DNA from: Neckera pumila
Lineage: Eukaryota; Streptophyta; Bryopsida; Hypnales; Neckeraceae
Length of the DNA stretch: 64,000 bases
NCBI GenBank assembly: GCA_963969595.1
Contig: OZ018417.1
Span: 1,552,501 to 1,616,500 of the forward strand
Direction of reading: 5' to 3'
Shown here piece after piece: positions 36,833 through 49,640 of the stretch (within the stretch, counting starts at the first letter, position 1; the number at the start of each line of letters is the position of its first letter). The notes beneath the pieces were generated by a model. It was not told the DNA's origin. It saw only the letters and a program-made list of their open reading frames with translations, and ran no database searches. Both the position numbers and the translations under genes were made by a program.

Positions 36833-38078
36833 GGTAGAAGAAACTTAGAAGACCCCTAAAAATAGTAAATAAGGAGAGCCACAATGAAAACAAGAAACCA
36901 AGCACAATAACCCTAAACCCCAATGAAAACAGAAGAGAACAGTGGAGTTTGAAAAAAGTAGATGCTATGTGATGCTTTGCGACATTTTTTTTATTTCCAA
37001 CGAGATGGGGCACCTCAACTCGTTGCAACATGGCATTGGAAGGGCAAGACCGCTTGCAATGGAAGGGCAAAACGGAAGCACGAAACAAAAGGACGAAACG
37101 GATCAAAACGGCCCGAGGATCACGCCGAGGAACTGATTGCAACAGCAAGAGGACGAACACAGGGCACTCAACCACCGCACTGTTCATCACGGTCCAGTTC
37201 ATCGCGACAGAGAAGGGGGTCGAGCTGAGAAAACCCACAATTTCCTTCGGTGATGGCAAGTGAGGTCGTCGCTTCAGCAGGTGCTCCATTTTTCCTATGT
37301 TATGTATACTCACATGGATTTGAGGATACGTGTCCTTAAAATGAAGTCATTGTTTGAGCACATCATGTACTCAACACATCATCAATCAATTGAATGATGC
37401 AACTTGGGACAAACCAGCTAACTAGTGATTTCGTCTACAAATTTTTTGTGTAGGCAGAACAACAACCAAGGATGCAATCATTTTAATTAAATAGCCAAGT
37501 GGATAAAAAGTGTAATTTGTAAATGCACGCAAAATCGAAATGGTTGAAGATATTGTAAACTGAGAGATTTTATTATCTCTACGGGAGAGGTTTAGCAATA
37601 GGGCATAACAGTTTGAAAGTTCAAAAATTATGTATTAGTCAATGAAAGTGAAACATGTATTAAAAGCAATAGAGGCATGTTGCCTCCAAGGAGTCATAAT
37701 TCTAAAACTTCATTTTTCATGTCTAGAAGGATTATTAGAAGGATTATAACATGTGCACACTCAAGAGTGGTAGCATTCAAGATTCTCACATAGAGATTTT
37801 TATATAAGAAATTGAAGGATTGTTATAAGGATCACATGAAAAAGAGACCTACTCTAATCACAAATAATACAATTTGTGAAGATCACTATGTGATACCACG
37901 GTACGATGATTTTAGGAAACTAGTGCCATTCCAGAACTTTGGCACTTTTATAGTTTTGACCAGCCATTCTAAAATCTATAGTTGTCCTATAGTTTAGACC
38001 GGCCGCTCTAAACTCTAAACCCATCTTAGATGGTCAAATGGCACGCCGTCAAAATGGTGCACAGGAAATATCACCCTT
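36833..38078. other. Interval upstream of the Merlin pseudogene
   Basis: 36960-37260 is less AT-rich but without a recognisable product. 37900-38070 is an inverted, shorter copy of the GTGCCATTTTGACC-bounded repeat at 4968-5475. Confidence 0.45.
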
Positions 38079-38082
38079 TTAA

Positions 38083-38300
38083 CCCCTAAAGTTCCTTGAT
38101 TATCATTAGAAGAATTCTGGGGCTCTATAGGACTGCTCCAAAGTGACCATCCATTCTATTAAAACGCAAGTAGGTCTCCTATGAAAATTATCAGAAGTAC
38201 ATAGTCAGATGATGTGAATTTCGCAAAACTAGTCAGTAAGAGCAGGCCTGTTGCCCAACTTCCACAATAAAAAAAACCAATACATGCTGATCGTCGTTTG
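38083..38300. mobile_element. Solitary piggyBac-type left end
   Basis: TTAA (38079-38082) followed by CCCCTAAAGTTCCTTGAT, as in copies 4 and 7, but no matching right end follows; the internal sequence quickly diverges. Probably a truncated copy. Confidence 0.45.
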
Positions 38301-38511
38301 TTCTTGGTTCACTATTGGAATAAACTCCAAATTTCAAAAAATAAAAAGGCCAATATTAAACAAGTTTTTTAATGAAAAATTAAAAACAAATTATCCAATC
38401 ATGTCTAATTAAATAATTTGAAGTTCACAACTTTTGAATTTGTATGTTTTGAGATGACAATAGGAACCTCTTTGTAGAAGTGGGGTAGTGGTAGGTAGAA
38501 CAATGCATGTG

Positions 38512-39013
38512 AGATATGTAAATTAAGATGAATAGGAGCTCCATTGCTCATAGTTAAGTGAAAAAAATTAATTGTATTAAAAACAAAATTTCAGGCTTCA
38601 TTTAGGCATAGTAAAATAACTTTTCTGAAAAAACTTTGGACTAAGAAAAGTTGGATAATCAAACTAAGTTCAATATCCAAAAATCCTTTTGAGATTTCAA
38701 GTCTCAAATCAAAAGTTATGGACAAAATTCAAACCGGATGTTTGAAAATGTCAAAGAAAATGTCAAAAAAAATGTTCCTTCAAACATCCGGTTTGAATTT
38801 TGTCCATAACTTTTAAGTGGAGAATTGAAATCTCAAAAGAAATTTTGGGTATGAAACTTAGCTTGATTCACCAATTTTTTTTCGTCCAAAGTTTTTTCAA
38901 AAAAGTTATTTTACTATGACTAAATGAGGCCTGAAATTTTGCTTTTAATACAATTTCTTTTTTTCACTTATCTTTGAGAGGTGGAGCTCCTACTCATCCT
39001 AATTTACATATGT
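38512..39013. mobile_element. Foldback element, about 500 bp
   Basis: Two long arms (about 38512-38756 and 38771-39013) are inverted copies with scattered mismatches: for example GGAGCTCC near both ends, CAGGCTTCATTTAG / CTAAATGAGGCCTG in the middle, and CAAACATCCGGTTTGAATTT at the centre. Almost no unique loop. Non-coding. Confidence 0.85.
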
Positions 39014-41137
39014 GCTAATGTTTTAATTTCTATCCAATATGTAGATGAATGTTGAAATTTAGAGCACCACTGTAACATTCAATATTGCCACTTTGGCACT
39101 TCATAAAAAATGAAAGAATAAACCTTGTTCCAGTTGTCTCCCAAAAGCCACTAGCCACGTCATCTGCCACCTGGACCAAGTACAAGCAACGTGCCCAGAC
39201 CCCAGACCCGTTCTCGCGAATCTCTGCGTCGACACAATTCACGATCTCCACCGTTGGATCGAAACATAATTTCCACGGCCCCGATTCCGTCGTCTCTGTC
39301 TCTTGGCCGCTCTGAGCGGGAGCTATGGTGCGTTTGAGGCAGCGATGGAGTCTTGAGGGCGCTTCAGCTCCGACGAGCCTGCCCCTGTTCGGTTGTCAGA
39401 CTCTCAGTCCTTAGTTAGGATCCAGATTCCTTTGGCAATGCACAGGTATGTTTTTTTTCTAGGAAGATCTGCCATAAGTTTGAGTTCTTCATGTGCACGT
39501 AAGAGCCGGTCTTGCGCAATTTTTTCGTTGGTGCAATTCGTAGTTGTCAATGTTCACCCTGCCTGCGGTTTTCACCCACGATTCGCGTTAGAGAGTAGTG
39601 CAGAAATGCGTGCACCTTGTAATTGAAGCTGCCGCGATTCGTTTTTTCTGCATCCCGAGAATCCATTTCGCGTTTTTCTCATCCTCCTTCTCTCTGGTGT
39701 TCCTCGCCGCGCTGCACTACTCTTGTTACCGTTGTCATTCCTCTATAGAATCTCTTGTTTCAGTTTCTTCATCGAGAACCATTCGAGTTCCTGCTCATTT
39801 TCTAAAATCTAGAAGACTTGGGGCTTAGGGTTCGGAGTTTTGTAGCGATCGAGCACGACAGGATTGAAATAGGTGGAGCTATTCACGCAATTGGATTCGT
39901 GTTGGCTATTTTGCTCTTGTTGCTGGTGTCATTCCTCTGTAGAGCTGTTTTCTTTCGTTCCTTTATCAAAATTCATTGGAATTCCTGCTCATTTTCTAAT
40001 TTCCAAAAGACTTGGGGCTTAATTAGGGTTTTGAATTTTGTAGCGATTGAGCATGCAGGATTGAAAGAGGTGCAGCTACTGACACAAGAGGATTAGCGTT
40101 CGAGAGCTTTGTAATTTGCGCAAGTAAATCTCATTCTCCATTCTGCATTCTCATTCTCCACAGGACACAACAGGGGTGTCGCACCTTCTTCATGGAGAAG
40201 GGCTCCTATTGGCTCCTCTTTTTCACTCCATGCCTTCTCATTCTTCACAGAAGTTTCATCCTTGGAGAAGGTGTGTCAACCCCTAATGTGATTTCTCAGA
40301 GTGTTTTAGTAGTTTTATTTATTTCCTATTATTTTTTGTGTTTTTTTTACTTTTTTTTACTTTTGGTGGATCGGGAGGTTAGATGCAGAGCTTAACTAAG
40401 TTGGTCATCTGGTTTGTTGTATGGTTATCTTTCGTGTTCTATTGTAGGTGTTATTGCATGTGCGTCAGGTTTGTGTTCTTGGTGTTGATGGTTTATGTGG
40501 ATTACGTTTTCAGGGAGATTGGTGCTGGATTGAATTAGTGAAGTGAATTAGGGTTTTATGGTTGTATACGTGCGCTGATTTTGAGTTATTTATGCCCGTA
40601 TGAATCGATCTTGCGCAACTTTATTGTCGTACTAATTCGTCGCTGTAAATTTGATTTCTCTGTGTAATGTTGTAGCTTTATTTCTATTTGGTTTTGGGTT
40701 TACGATTGTTTGGAGTGGCACACTGAGAGGTTGGATCTAGAGATTAAGAATCGATCATTTGGAGTCTTGTGATTTTCTTTCTTATTTTGTTCTGAATGTT
40801 TATGCATCGTGTTTTCGTCTTGCTTATGTGGATTACTTTTCGGGGAGATTGGTGCTGGATTGAATTAGTGAAGTTAACTAGGGTTTATGGTTTTACGTGT
40901 TGATGGAGTTTAGGGTTCACCAGCGGGACGAAGACTTCTTAATCACGATACTCTTGGCGGAAGAGTGATGTTATTTCAGATGAGTGTACCATCAGGAGAT
41001 TGTCTCGCAACCAGCGTATCATAGGGCGGAGTGGACTGGACTAGATTGCCTATAATAGCGCTCTCTGTTCAAGAGTGTCCGTGCCCAGTTATTGATTTTT
41101 CTTTCAAGCGGACGGGGGAGGAAAGTGCTAGACGAGG
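39014..41137 (+). promoter_or_regulatory. Promoter, leader and probable 5' UTR intron of the SYP2 gene
   Basis: GC content rises at about 39130-39400, typical of a promoter/first exon. Two internal duplications follow: about 195-bp units at 39733-39927 and 39928-40110 (shared TTCCTGCTCATTTTCTAA, AGACTTGGGGCTTA), and a shorter pair at 40494-40570 and 40824-40895 (shared GGAGATTGGTGCTGGATTG). No coding gene is supportable here. Confidence 0.55.
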
Positions 41138-43991
41138 ATGAGTTTCTTAGACATAGAGGCTGGGGGTCTACCCCCCGGTCGCAGGCAGCAAGATACGACG
41201 CAGGCGCTTGCGTCCGGAGTGTTTCAGATCAACACCGCTGTATCTTCGTTCAAGCGTCTCATTGGCTCGTTGGGCACTGCTAAAGACACTCCTGCCCTTC
41301 GTGAAAAATTGTAAGATTTTCTCATCCGAAACCTGCACATCTGTGACGTTCTATCAGAATGCCTTGCAAATGGGGCGAATTGTTCTCTTCCTAACATCTT
41401 GCAACTATCAGTTGGAGACGCTTAAGCTATCGTTCTACGTCGTAATGTTAGCTGTTGATAGTCGATGCTCACGATCCCAATTGTGCAGTCACCACATTGA
41501 TGGTAGCTTGAGGTTATCTCTTGACGAGACTATATTTGGTATCTGCCGGCTCATAATAGAATTGAAATTACTAATATTTTGGACGTCTTAAGATTGTGAG
41601 CTAGAATAGTTGCAACTGTCAGAAAGGGGAGGAGACTACATGTTTTAGTATATGGCACTTCATGAAAATTGCTTTCTTAGTTTTCTACTTTTCGGTACCA
41701 TAAGAAAGTGTATGCTCTCAGGCACAAAACGCGACTGCACATAGGACAACTTGCCAAAGAAACAGGCTCAAAGTTGAAGACTGCTAGTGATCATGACCAC
41801 AACAGACCTGTTCAGGTAAGCCATTGTAACCTTTGTTGATGAAATCTGATTTCATATTTGTGAGCCCTGTATTCTGTTGACTTTCTGAATGGTTTGCAAA
41901 GATGTCGGCCTCAATATTTATTGCAGTCCTGTTGGAAGAAGTGATTTAGTGATTTAGAGGAAGTTGTTTACTTCTTCAACTTAAACAACATAATCTTACA
42001 GGCTCTGATAGCAATTGTTAATGTGTACTGGGTTGCTTGTTCTTTGTTTTCGTAGTTATTTAAGTGAATTCTTATTTTCTGCGCAGGGCAATAAGAAATT
42101 GAGCGATGCTAAACTTGCGAAAGATTTCCAAGCCGTGCTTGTAGAATTTCAGAATGCCCAGAAAATAGCTCAGGAACGGGAAAAAATGTTCGCACCATTT
42201 GTTCCTGAAGATGTTCAAGCAAGGTCTGGTCTTCCATCCGTTTTTCGACTTTGAATAAACCCAGGTGCTCTTATTTTAGCGACTGTACGGTCTTTTAGTT
42301 GTCAATGGCTGTTGCAGGGTACAGCGATGTTAAAGGACTAGGTAGGTGTCACTTGACTATCTTGTTTGCAGGGCAATTTTGTAAATTCGAGGTGTCTTAT
42401 GATTTTTCCTTCCTTCTGGTGGATCGTTTTTCGAATTTACTTGAGGACTCATTCATCTGGAATCAATCAACTATTACAGATGTGTGGGTGGCATAAACTA
42501 TACTTGTAGTTTTAGCTCTCTAGTGATTTACTGATTCTTAAACATAATTTGGGTCCCTTGACGGCTTTTTCGGGGAGATTGCCGATCTGTTAGCCATGCT
42601 TTTAGCTTACCTTCTACTGTCAGCGGTGACGTGCACATGAAAAAACAGAATTTCTGCAGTGAAATGATGTGGTACGCTGGCCTTAGTTATGAATATGTTA
42701 ATCTAAGCTAGTTTATTGACCTTATGATGCTCATGAGATGAGTGGTTTTCTGCAGTCAATATTCAGGTGAAGTGAAGTCAGCACCAGAGGAAAGTCAGCA
42801 TCAAACCTTTGCTGCACAAAGATCGTAAGAATTTGGCACTTACTCTCGCACTCCCGCGTTGGTGCCGGTGTAGTTTGTTGGTTTCGGTGTAGTTTGTTCT
42901 TTATTTGCTCTGGATAATGAATTAAAGCGTTGAACTTCTTGCCTCCAGAATTGATATGAATATTGAATTAAAATGCTATGCAGGCAAGACTTCATCCAAC
43001 TGGAGAACGAAACAGTTTTCAACGAAGCAGTGATTGAAGAGAGAGAGCAAGGCATACGAGAAATACATCAGCAAATTGGCGAAGTGAATGAGATTTTCAA
43101 GGATTTAGCTGTTCTCGTTCACGAGCAAGGCTACATGATTGGTATGTTATATGACTGATACCTTCTTTTGTATTGCCTGCTATTTAACACTACATATCCA
43201 TGGGTTAATATCCTTCCTGCGCTTTGGAATAGTTTAAGTTATGGTGAACAACATCTGCACCTGTTGATGCAGATGACATTGACTCAAATCTACAAGGTGC
43301 GGAAGCTGCTACTGAGCAAGGAAATCGCCAGCTTGCAAAAGCGGCTAACAGCCAAAAGTCGGGAACAACACTGGTAATCTTCGTACGCTCGACCTCTTTA
43401 ACATCACCTTTTCTAATATCACATCGTCTGCTCTCTCACTTTACCCTGGAAAATCACCGTACCCAGTTCAAAACTCACTGTCTACTCTCATTGCACACTC
43501 TGTCATGTCACAAGAAGTTGTATAAATGTGCTTATGAGTTCACACTATACAAATATGATGATAAGGGGTTCAACAAGTTTGAAACGTGCTCTAGAACACC
43601 TTCCAGACCCCTGCGACTCCAACTACTTCTTGTAATCTTACTTTCTCTTGCAACACTATTTTGTAACAATGTTACAGAACCCCATATAATCATGTGCATT
43701 TTGGGCGCCTAGGCTGTGACATTAGAGTGGGTCCGTTTTACTTCTGGCAGACAATTATGCTGTGAGTCGCTTTAGAGAAGCTCTAGATACCGCAGTGAAC
43801 TTCCTTTTAACTCGTGACCCTTCTTTTCACATTTATGCCTGCGCTGTAGCCCTAGTTGTTGGTGATTATGTTGGTTACAGTTGAAGAGAGAAGGCACCCT
43901 AAGTCTTTTTTTGGTGTTTCTGCAGACTTGTTTGATTTTGGTGATTGTGGCGATGGCAGTGCTTGTGCTGCTCCTCTTCTTGACTCGGTGA
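41138..43991 (+). CDS. SYP2: Qa-SNARE syntaxin of the SYP2/PEP12 group
   Basis: Seven exons: 41138-41310, 41722-41815, 42087-42223, 42756-42824, 42984-43141, 43273-43373, 43926-43991; all junctions GT-AG and in phase, 265 residues. The N-terminus [15 protein letters not shown] and [19 protein letters not shown] open the Habc bundle, typical of plant PEP12/SYP21-23. The SNARE helix runs from [15 protein letters not shown] through [19 protein letters not shown]; the zero-layer Gln is in HEQG. A C-terminal anchor ([21 protein letters not shown]) ends the protein with almost no lumenal tail. The family acts at the prevacuolar compartment and vacuole in membrane fusion. Length fits known SYP2 proteins. 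The start is the first ATG in frame after a long leader. Confidence 0.95.
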
Positions 43992-45283
43992 TGAAGTCCT
44001 CTTCGTTCGTGACATTTGATTGGGGTCTACCATATTCTGACATTGCTCTAGTTAGCATATTTCTCTAAAATATTTTTAGAAACAGGTAAACCAGGTACTG
44101 TATTTCTATTAGTCCTAGGGTTTTGTGTTGTTCAAGGGAACCTCTTTTTTGAACTGTGGTACAATTAATCCTCGGCTTCAAGTTATTTTGGCTCAGCTTA
44201 AGGTTTATAGCATGAGCGTTGGAATTACACGCAGTGTTGGCCATTAACTGTTGATGTTTTGAGGGAGATTGTGCATCTGTGAGTATTCCAAGTGTGCATG
44301 CTTTGTTCTACTTGTGGGTAAAGCCACCTGATTGCCAGGTAGGGATACCAAAGACAGCTTCCTGGGATCAGGGAAATCTGAAGAATTCTGGACGAGGGAA
44401 AACAACACACTGCTCATCAGAATTCAGCTTTTGTCCTCTTGCCATCAAAAATTATGATTTATCAGCGGTTGAAACTGTATTAAACCCGGGATTTTCTTAT
44501 TTTTACAACTCGTCCTCTAGTATGCTTTTAGTTCAAGGCTCGCTGGTGTTCACAGCAGTATGTGGCTACTAATTGTCTGAGCGCATCTGCGACAATTTAA
44601 AATTCTAGGCCTCTCTGATACGGACTTGGGATGGTGCGTTTGTTCAGGAGAGTGAGTTTGTAATTGCACATTCAGTTGACAGTAAATTCTGAGAATCTGT
44701 CATGTTGTGTGCACAACTGATTGGTCAAGAGCCTCCTGAGGCAGTGCAATTAAAGAGTTTTTAGAGAGGATTGAGTGGTGACAACTGATGTAATGATCGG
44801 ATCCCCATGTTCTTTGGAACCCTAGCACACCCGCTTTTCTCGTATATTTGTTGCAGGCTATCGGTATACTACGGAGTAGTTTGGTGCACTTTCCATGTAT
44901 TGCGAGATCTAACGAGTTGGATTGGTGGGGTGATAGTTCCACCGTTTGAACAAGATCGATATCAGTTTGTTGGTGTGCACGTGTATAGAATTGCCTCTTT
45001 TATCAGATTTCATGGTACAGAACTTCCTTGGAGTTTGAAAAATATGCGTGAGTAGCATTGAGGCAATGGTATGCACTTTCAGTTGAAAACCAAATGCAAA
45101 TTTCATAGTAATGAAATGAGTATGTGTGGGAAGAAGAACCAACATCACGCAATCAAGGAGCTCTTGTGACAAACATCTGCAATCTGCAGTGAAGGAGTTT
45201 TGGACACAAGTGGCAGTGGTCTTTTAACGAATTATATTCTCCATGTTAGTGAATAAATTATTTTCTCTCTTTATTTTCTTTCT
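43992..45283 (+). other. 3' flank of SYP2
   Basis: Moderate GC content compared with the deserts; probably 3' UTR followed by intergenic DNA. No protein-like frame was recognised. Confidence 0.4.
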
Positions 45284-45287
45284 TTAA

Positions 45288-45505
45288 TCCTTTGAAGGGT
45301 CTGAAAGCCCTTTGCAACCATATAGTATATTACAAATTTGGTTTTATTTGATTAGAAAAATATTAGTGCAAAGTGAATTAATGATCATGATAGTAATCAC
45401 CATTCATAAATGACAAAGTATCACCATTCATATATTAAACCACAATTGAAAAGTTATAAGGCTAAATACGGATTGTATAGAGGGACCCCAAGGGCCTTTC
45501 AAGGA
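45288..45505. mobile_element. Short TTAA-flanked MITE, second terminal type
   Basis: 218 bp, left end TCCTTTGAAGGG and right end (inverted) TCCTTGAAAGGCCC, flanked by TTAA at 45284-45287 and 45506-45509. The ends resemble a diverged CCCCTAAAGGACC terminus. Confidence 0.6.
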
Positions 45506-45509
45506 TTAA

Positions 45510-47941
45510 AATTTCAAGGACACTTTACTATACTCACTAAATTATGTTATGTAGCATTCTACATACATGATACTTTTGTATATAACTAATTCAAAATGAA
45601 AAATGTTCAAAATATTTGAAGAATTTAAGAGTTTTATCTAGAATAAATTGGAAATCCATGTCTTTGAAATCCTAAAAATCCTTAAAATCAAATAGTGGAT
45701 TTTGAGGTTTGGTCAACTATTGTGGTTTGACTTTTGATTTTTATTGTGTGCTAATCAAATTTTTAGGTGTACTTTTTAGTTCCAATGCCGGAAATGTAAT
45801 TTCTGCACATATACAAGTTTGGATGCATTCCTATGAATGATTGAATGTTTTTGCCTCAAAAATTCAAGTCTTGCAAATATTGAAGAATTTATAAAGAATT
45901 GCAATTTGGCACTTTTTTTATACTCCCACTTGTAGGCTATGGCAAAAAAAAAGTAGCTTTTAAGCCATAAAAACAATGTTTGAAATTTTTTTTTGAATTT
46001 TTTCTTTTCTTACTTTGTTTTCCCCTGTCTCTCTAAAAAACCTCCAAATTAGATACAATCTTTGTCCCACTGAAAAGCTTTGTTTACAAATTTTGACCAT
46101 TGAAATTTAAATGTTGGCCACACTGAATGGCCTTGTGGGGGTAAGTGGCAAGTGATTAAAGAGCATTCTTCTCCTAGTAAGCTTGGCCTTGCCCATATGA
46201 GGCACTTTATACTTGTTGCTTCAAATAATCGTGTTGATAATGGATTTGGTAACCACTTTGACACTATGAAGATTTGTTCATGAAGTGAATTAGGTTTACT
46301 TGTTGTGGATATTTAGGTTGGGAGCATATATTTCTAGAATCCCATTATTGCCACCAACCTTTGAACTCATCATGGATGAATGGATGATGAGTTGGCAACA
46401 TTCATAGACAATGCTCAAATATGATACTTTCTATATAGATTTTAGGTTCTTGAACGATGGCACCTAAGCTAGAGATTTTGCAGAGATCTACATTGAACAG
46501 GGGTATTAAAGAGACTAAATAATTAAAGGGACCTTTCTTTAGAAATTGTACATATTTTAGACAAGATGTACAACCCATGGTAGATATTTATATAGTGTGG
46601 GATGTCGATTAATTAGTATGGGTCCCCTTAATACCCCTATTCAGTGTAAAAGATGGATTATTGGTTCGTTGAATGCATGTATCATGGACACAAAGACGAA
46701 AAATATAATTAATTCCTTGTGGGGAAGGTTTTTGGAGGTTTTTAGAGGGACAAAGGGAATATTATTTTATTACAACAATCAATTGTTTGGATTTCAAAGC
46801 AAGTCTTTTTTGAAATTTTGGTGAATTCATGAATATTTCTCTATATTTTGTTCTTTACAAAAGGACCGTGGTAACGCAAGATATATACGATTTTCACAAA
46901 GTGGTTTCAAGGTTTGATTTTAGGTGTGGTAATTCTCAATCTAAGCATCTATACCATATTAAAATATATAAACTAATTCCACATACTCTAATATATTTTT
47001 TGAATTTTGAAGTTGAGATATATATATTGGGGAAATATATTAGAGTATGTGGAATTAATATACTCTAATATAGTTTTCCCATAGTATAATGAAAAAAAAT
47101 TAACATTTTGGTCACCAATCCTTTTTTTTATACTTTTGAAAAATGCCAACATGGCAATCGCTTAAAATTTGGTGAAATATTGTATTTTTACATTCATCCA
47201 TATTTTAAACCCAAAACCGCTTTTCAATCATATTCACGCACTTTTCCATCCAAATTTGATGACTTCATCCACATTTTTTATAAAAATGGAAAAATTTTGA
47301 CAAAAAAAGATTGGTGAAAAGTAGAAATTTATTTTGAAATAGTGCAATTTGGCCCCATGGTGCCAATAAAAGAGGGTTGTTGATCACATAGATCTCACAA
47401 ATGGTAAAGAATTTTGAATTGAATTTTTTTGAAGTTGTCTAATATGTGAAGGAGAAATTTAGAGTCTAAAGTTACAAGTCATTTTTTATAAAATTTTCCA
47501 TCCAAAAATCTTGATCCTAAAGTGGCTATCTTCTACGCTTTTGGAGCTCAAAAGTGCAAAGTATTTTTAGAGGTTGATTTTAGAGTTTATGAAATTAAAG
47601 AAAAGCTATTGAAAATGGAACATTATTCAAAATAAATGTTTCTCATGTAAAATGTAAAATTTGTTCATTGGCTTGCCAGTTAGTAAAGCATGAAAAACAG
47701 AAAACGAAATACCATTGGTACATACAATATCACCCAAATGAATATTAAAACATGTTTATTTAAAGGTTTTTGTGAACTAATATCAAACATCATTGGAATT
47801 ATCTTATTCAAAGTGAGCTTTCAAAAACTCTGATTCATGTGATGACTGGCATTCTCACTTAAGTATGGTTTCTATGAATCCTCTAAAGAATTTGTTTTGC
47901 ATCCATAATAAACTGGAACACTAAATGATTGCTCTTCGTTC
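45510..47941. other. AT-rich gene-free interval
   Basis: No supportable gene. Holds a perfect 25-bp hairpin at 46974-47057. Confidence 0.55.
46974..47057. repeat. Perfect 25-bp inverted repeat
   Basis: Arms 46974-46998 and 47033-47057 (core TTCCACATACTCTAATATAT) match exactly around a 34-base loop; a third partial copy of the core (atactctaatatag) follows directly. Confidence 0.9.
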
Positions 47942-47945
47942 TTAA

Positions 47946-48876
47946 CCCCTAAAGGACCAACTTGCGTTTTTTAGGTACACAGAAATTTTGGGCAGGTACG
48001 TGTGATTAAAAATTTCCACATTCTTGGCCCAAATTTTAATAGAAGGTGGGGGCAAGGAATATCTTTCATTTGCACTAAATTTCATGACATTTGGATTTAT
48101 GAGTCAAAAGCTATGGTCTAATATGTTACTTCTTTTGTAACTGGACAATCCAGGCAGATCAGAAAAAATCACTTTTTTCAAAAACAAAAATTGAAAATTG
48201 GTTTTCTAGAGTTACATATCAACGGAAAGCTTTCAATCATTCCATTCTGACCAATGAGTCAAAAGTTATGAAGATTTTTTAGTTTGCGGGCAGTTATGGG
48301 TTTCTATTCTAAAATAAATTTTGAAGTCCTTTATCTTACTCAATTTTCAATATTTTTTGAGAAAAATAAAAACACTGGATGCAAATTGTTTATTATAACA
48401 TTACAACTTTTGGAATTGGCATTTTACAATTCCATAATTAAATTCTTAAGAATTTAGTATTTTGAGTCATTCTCTACTACTGTCTGCTTACTATTTTTTT
48501 TGTATACGTTGTACTATTTCAAATGACGTGAAAATTTTCAAGCATGTAGCCAACTTGACTTGAGTAATGAAAAAAAAGAGTTACCACCATTTTGGAAAAA
48601 AAGTTATGCAAATGTAACCTTGTGAAGTGCAGTTGCCTAGTTTTTCATAGGGAAAAAAATAGGACTTTTGTCAATTCAAATGCTTATATCTTATAGTCTA
48701 CATGGTGGAAATTTCTGAAAACTTTCCAGATCTTCTAAAACTAGTGTAATACAAGATCCTATTGGTACGTGTGTCAAAAAAGATTTTTTTTCAAAAATTT
48801 GGTACTTGTTCTAAAAATGGCAATTTTTGAGCATTTTTGTTGAAAACATAGTGAAATTGTCATGGAACTTTGGGGG
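47946..48876. mobile_element. PiggyBac-type MITE, copy 10
   Basis: 931 bp, CCCCTAAAGGACCAACTTGC .. AACTTTGGGGG, flanked by TTAA 47942-47945 and 48877-48880. Same orientation and arrangement as copy 6, about 24 kb away. Confidence 0.88.
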
Positions 48877-48880
48877 TTAA

Positions 48881-49640
48881 TAGTATCTTCATTGGTTGTT
48901 TCAATTGGTGTCTACAAGCATTTTTTTCCAAATCAATGGTTACATTTTCTTGACAACTGTATACACAAAATAAGGCTCAATAGGACTTGAATACACAGCT
49001 ATAATATTTACTAAAACAAATACACTAGGATTATTTTCCAAGAAACATTTCAAGCAAGAATAAACTACTATAATTTCTTCATCTGTAACCAAGTTTGCAA
49101 ATTTTGCAAATATGTAAGTGAAGAGAGATGCCACATTCAATGGAATAGTAGCTCAAAAAAAATTTAGAAATCACAAAGAGCTGTTTAGAAAATGAAATGT
49201 TGTTTACAAAACATGGGAAGTTGTAGAGTCAATGGATAAGAATGTTAAATTTTGTGGAAACTTGTAAAGCCTATGAAGAAGAGTGTCAAAACTCTTGGAA
49301 ATGACTCTTGTTGAAACCTTGGAATAACTCATTTAAGTGCCAACTCTCCTAGGTTTCCAAAAATAACTTTTTCAACACTTGCACATTTTGTAATAATTCC
49401 CAATTTTCTTTCAAATGTAGGGAAGAGTGGACTTAAATATGAACACACAAAAAAACCAAATCAAATTCATTTCCAATATTTCATATATACCATTTTTTAA
49501 TTTATTGTGGAAGCAAAACTTGATAAGTTGGTTGAGTTGTTGATATATGACATGAGTTGCAATCATTGTTGTTATAAAGGTACATAACATTTTTGAAAAG
49601 ATGAAAAGTTGACCCAAGGCGTTGGAAATGGAGCAACGAT
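48881..49640. other. AT-rich gene-free interval
   Basis: Nothing recognised. Confidence 0.5.

Noticed and set aside
36810..37313. 167-codon minus frame upstream of the Merlin transposase
   Set aside because: Composition is a hydrophobic low-complexity reading of A-rich DNA and it overlaps the transposase start; no domain visible.
42315..42345. Possible extra SYP2 exon after TTGCAG at 42318
   Set aside because: The phase gives an immediate stop; the acceptor at 42755 keeps the frame and gives the expected protein.
44225..45172. Additional short frames after SYP2
   Set aside because: No splice signals in phase with the syntaxin, which already ends with its membrane anchor; no recognisable product.
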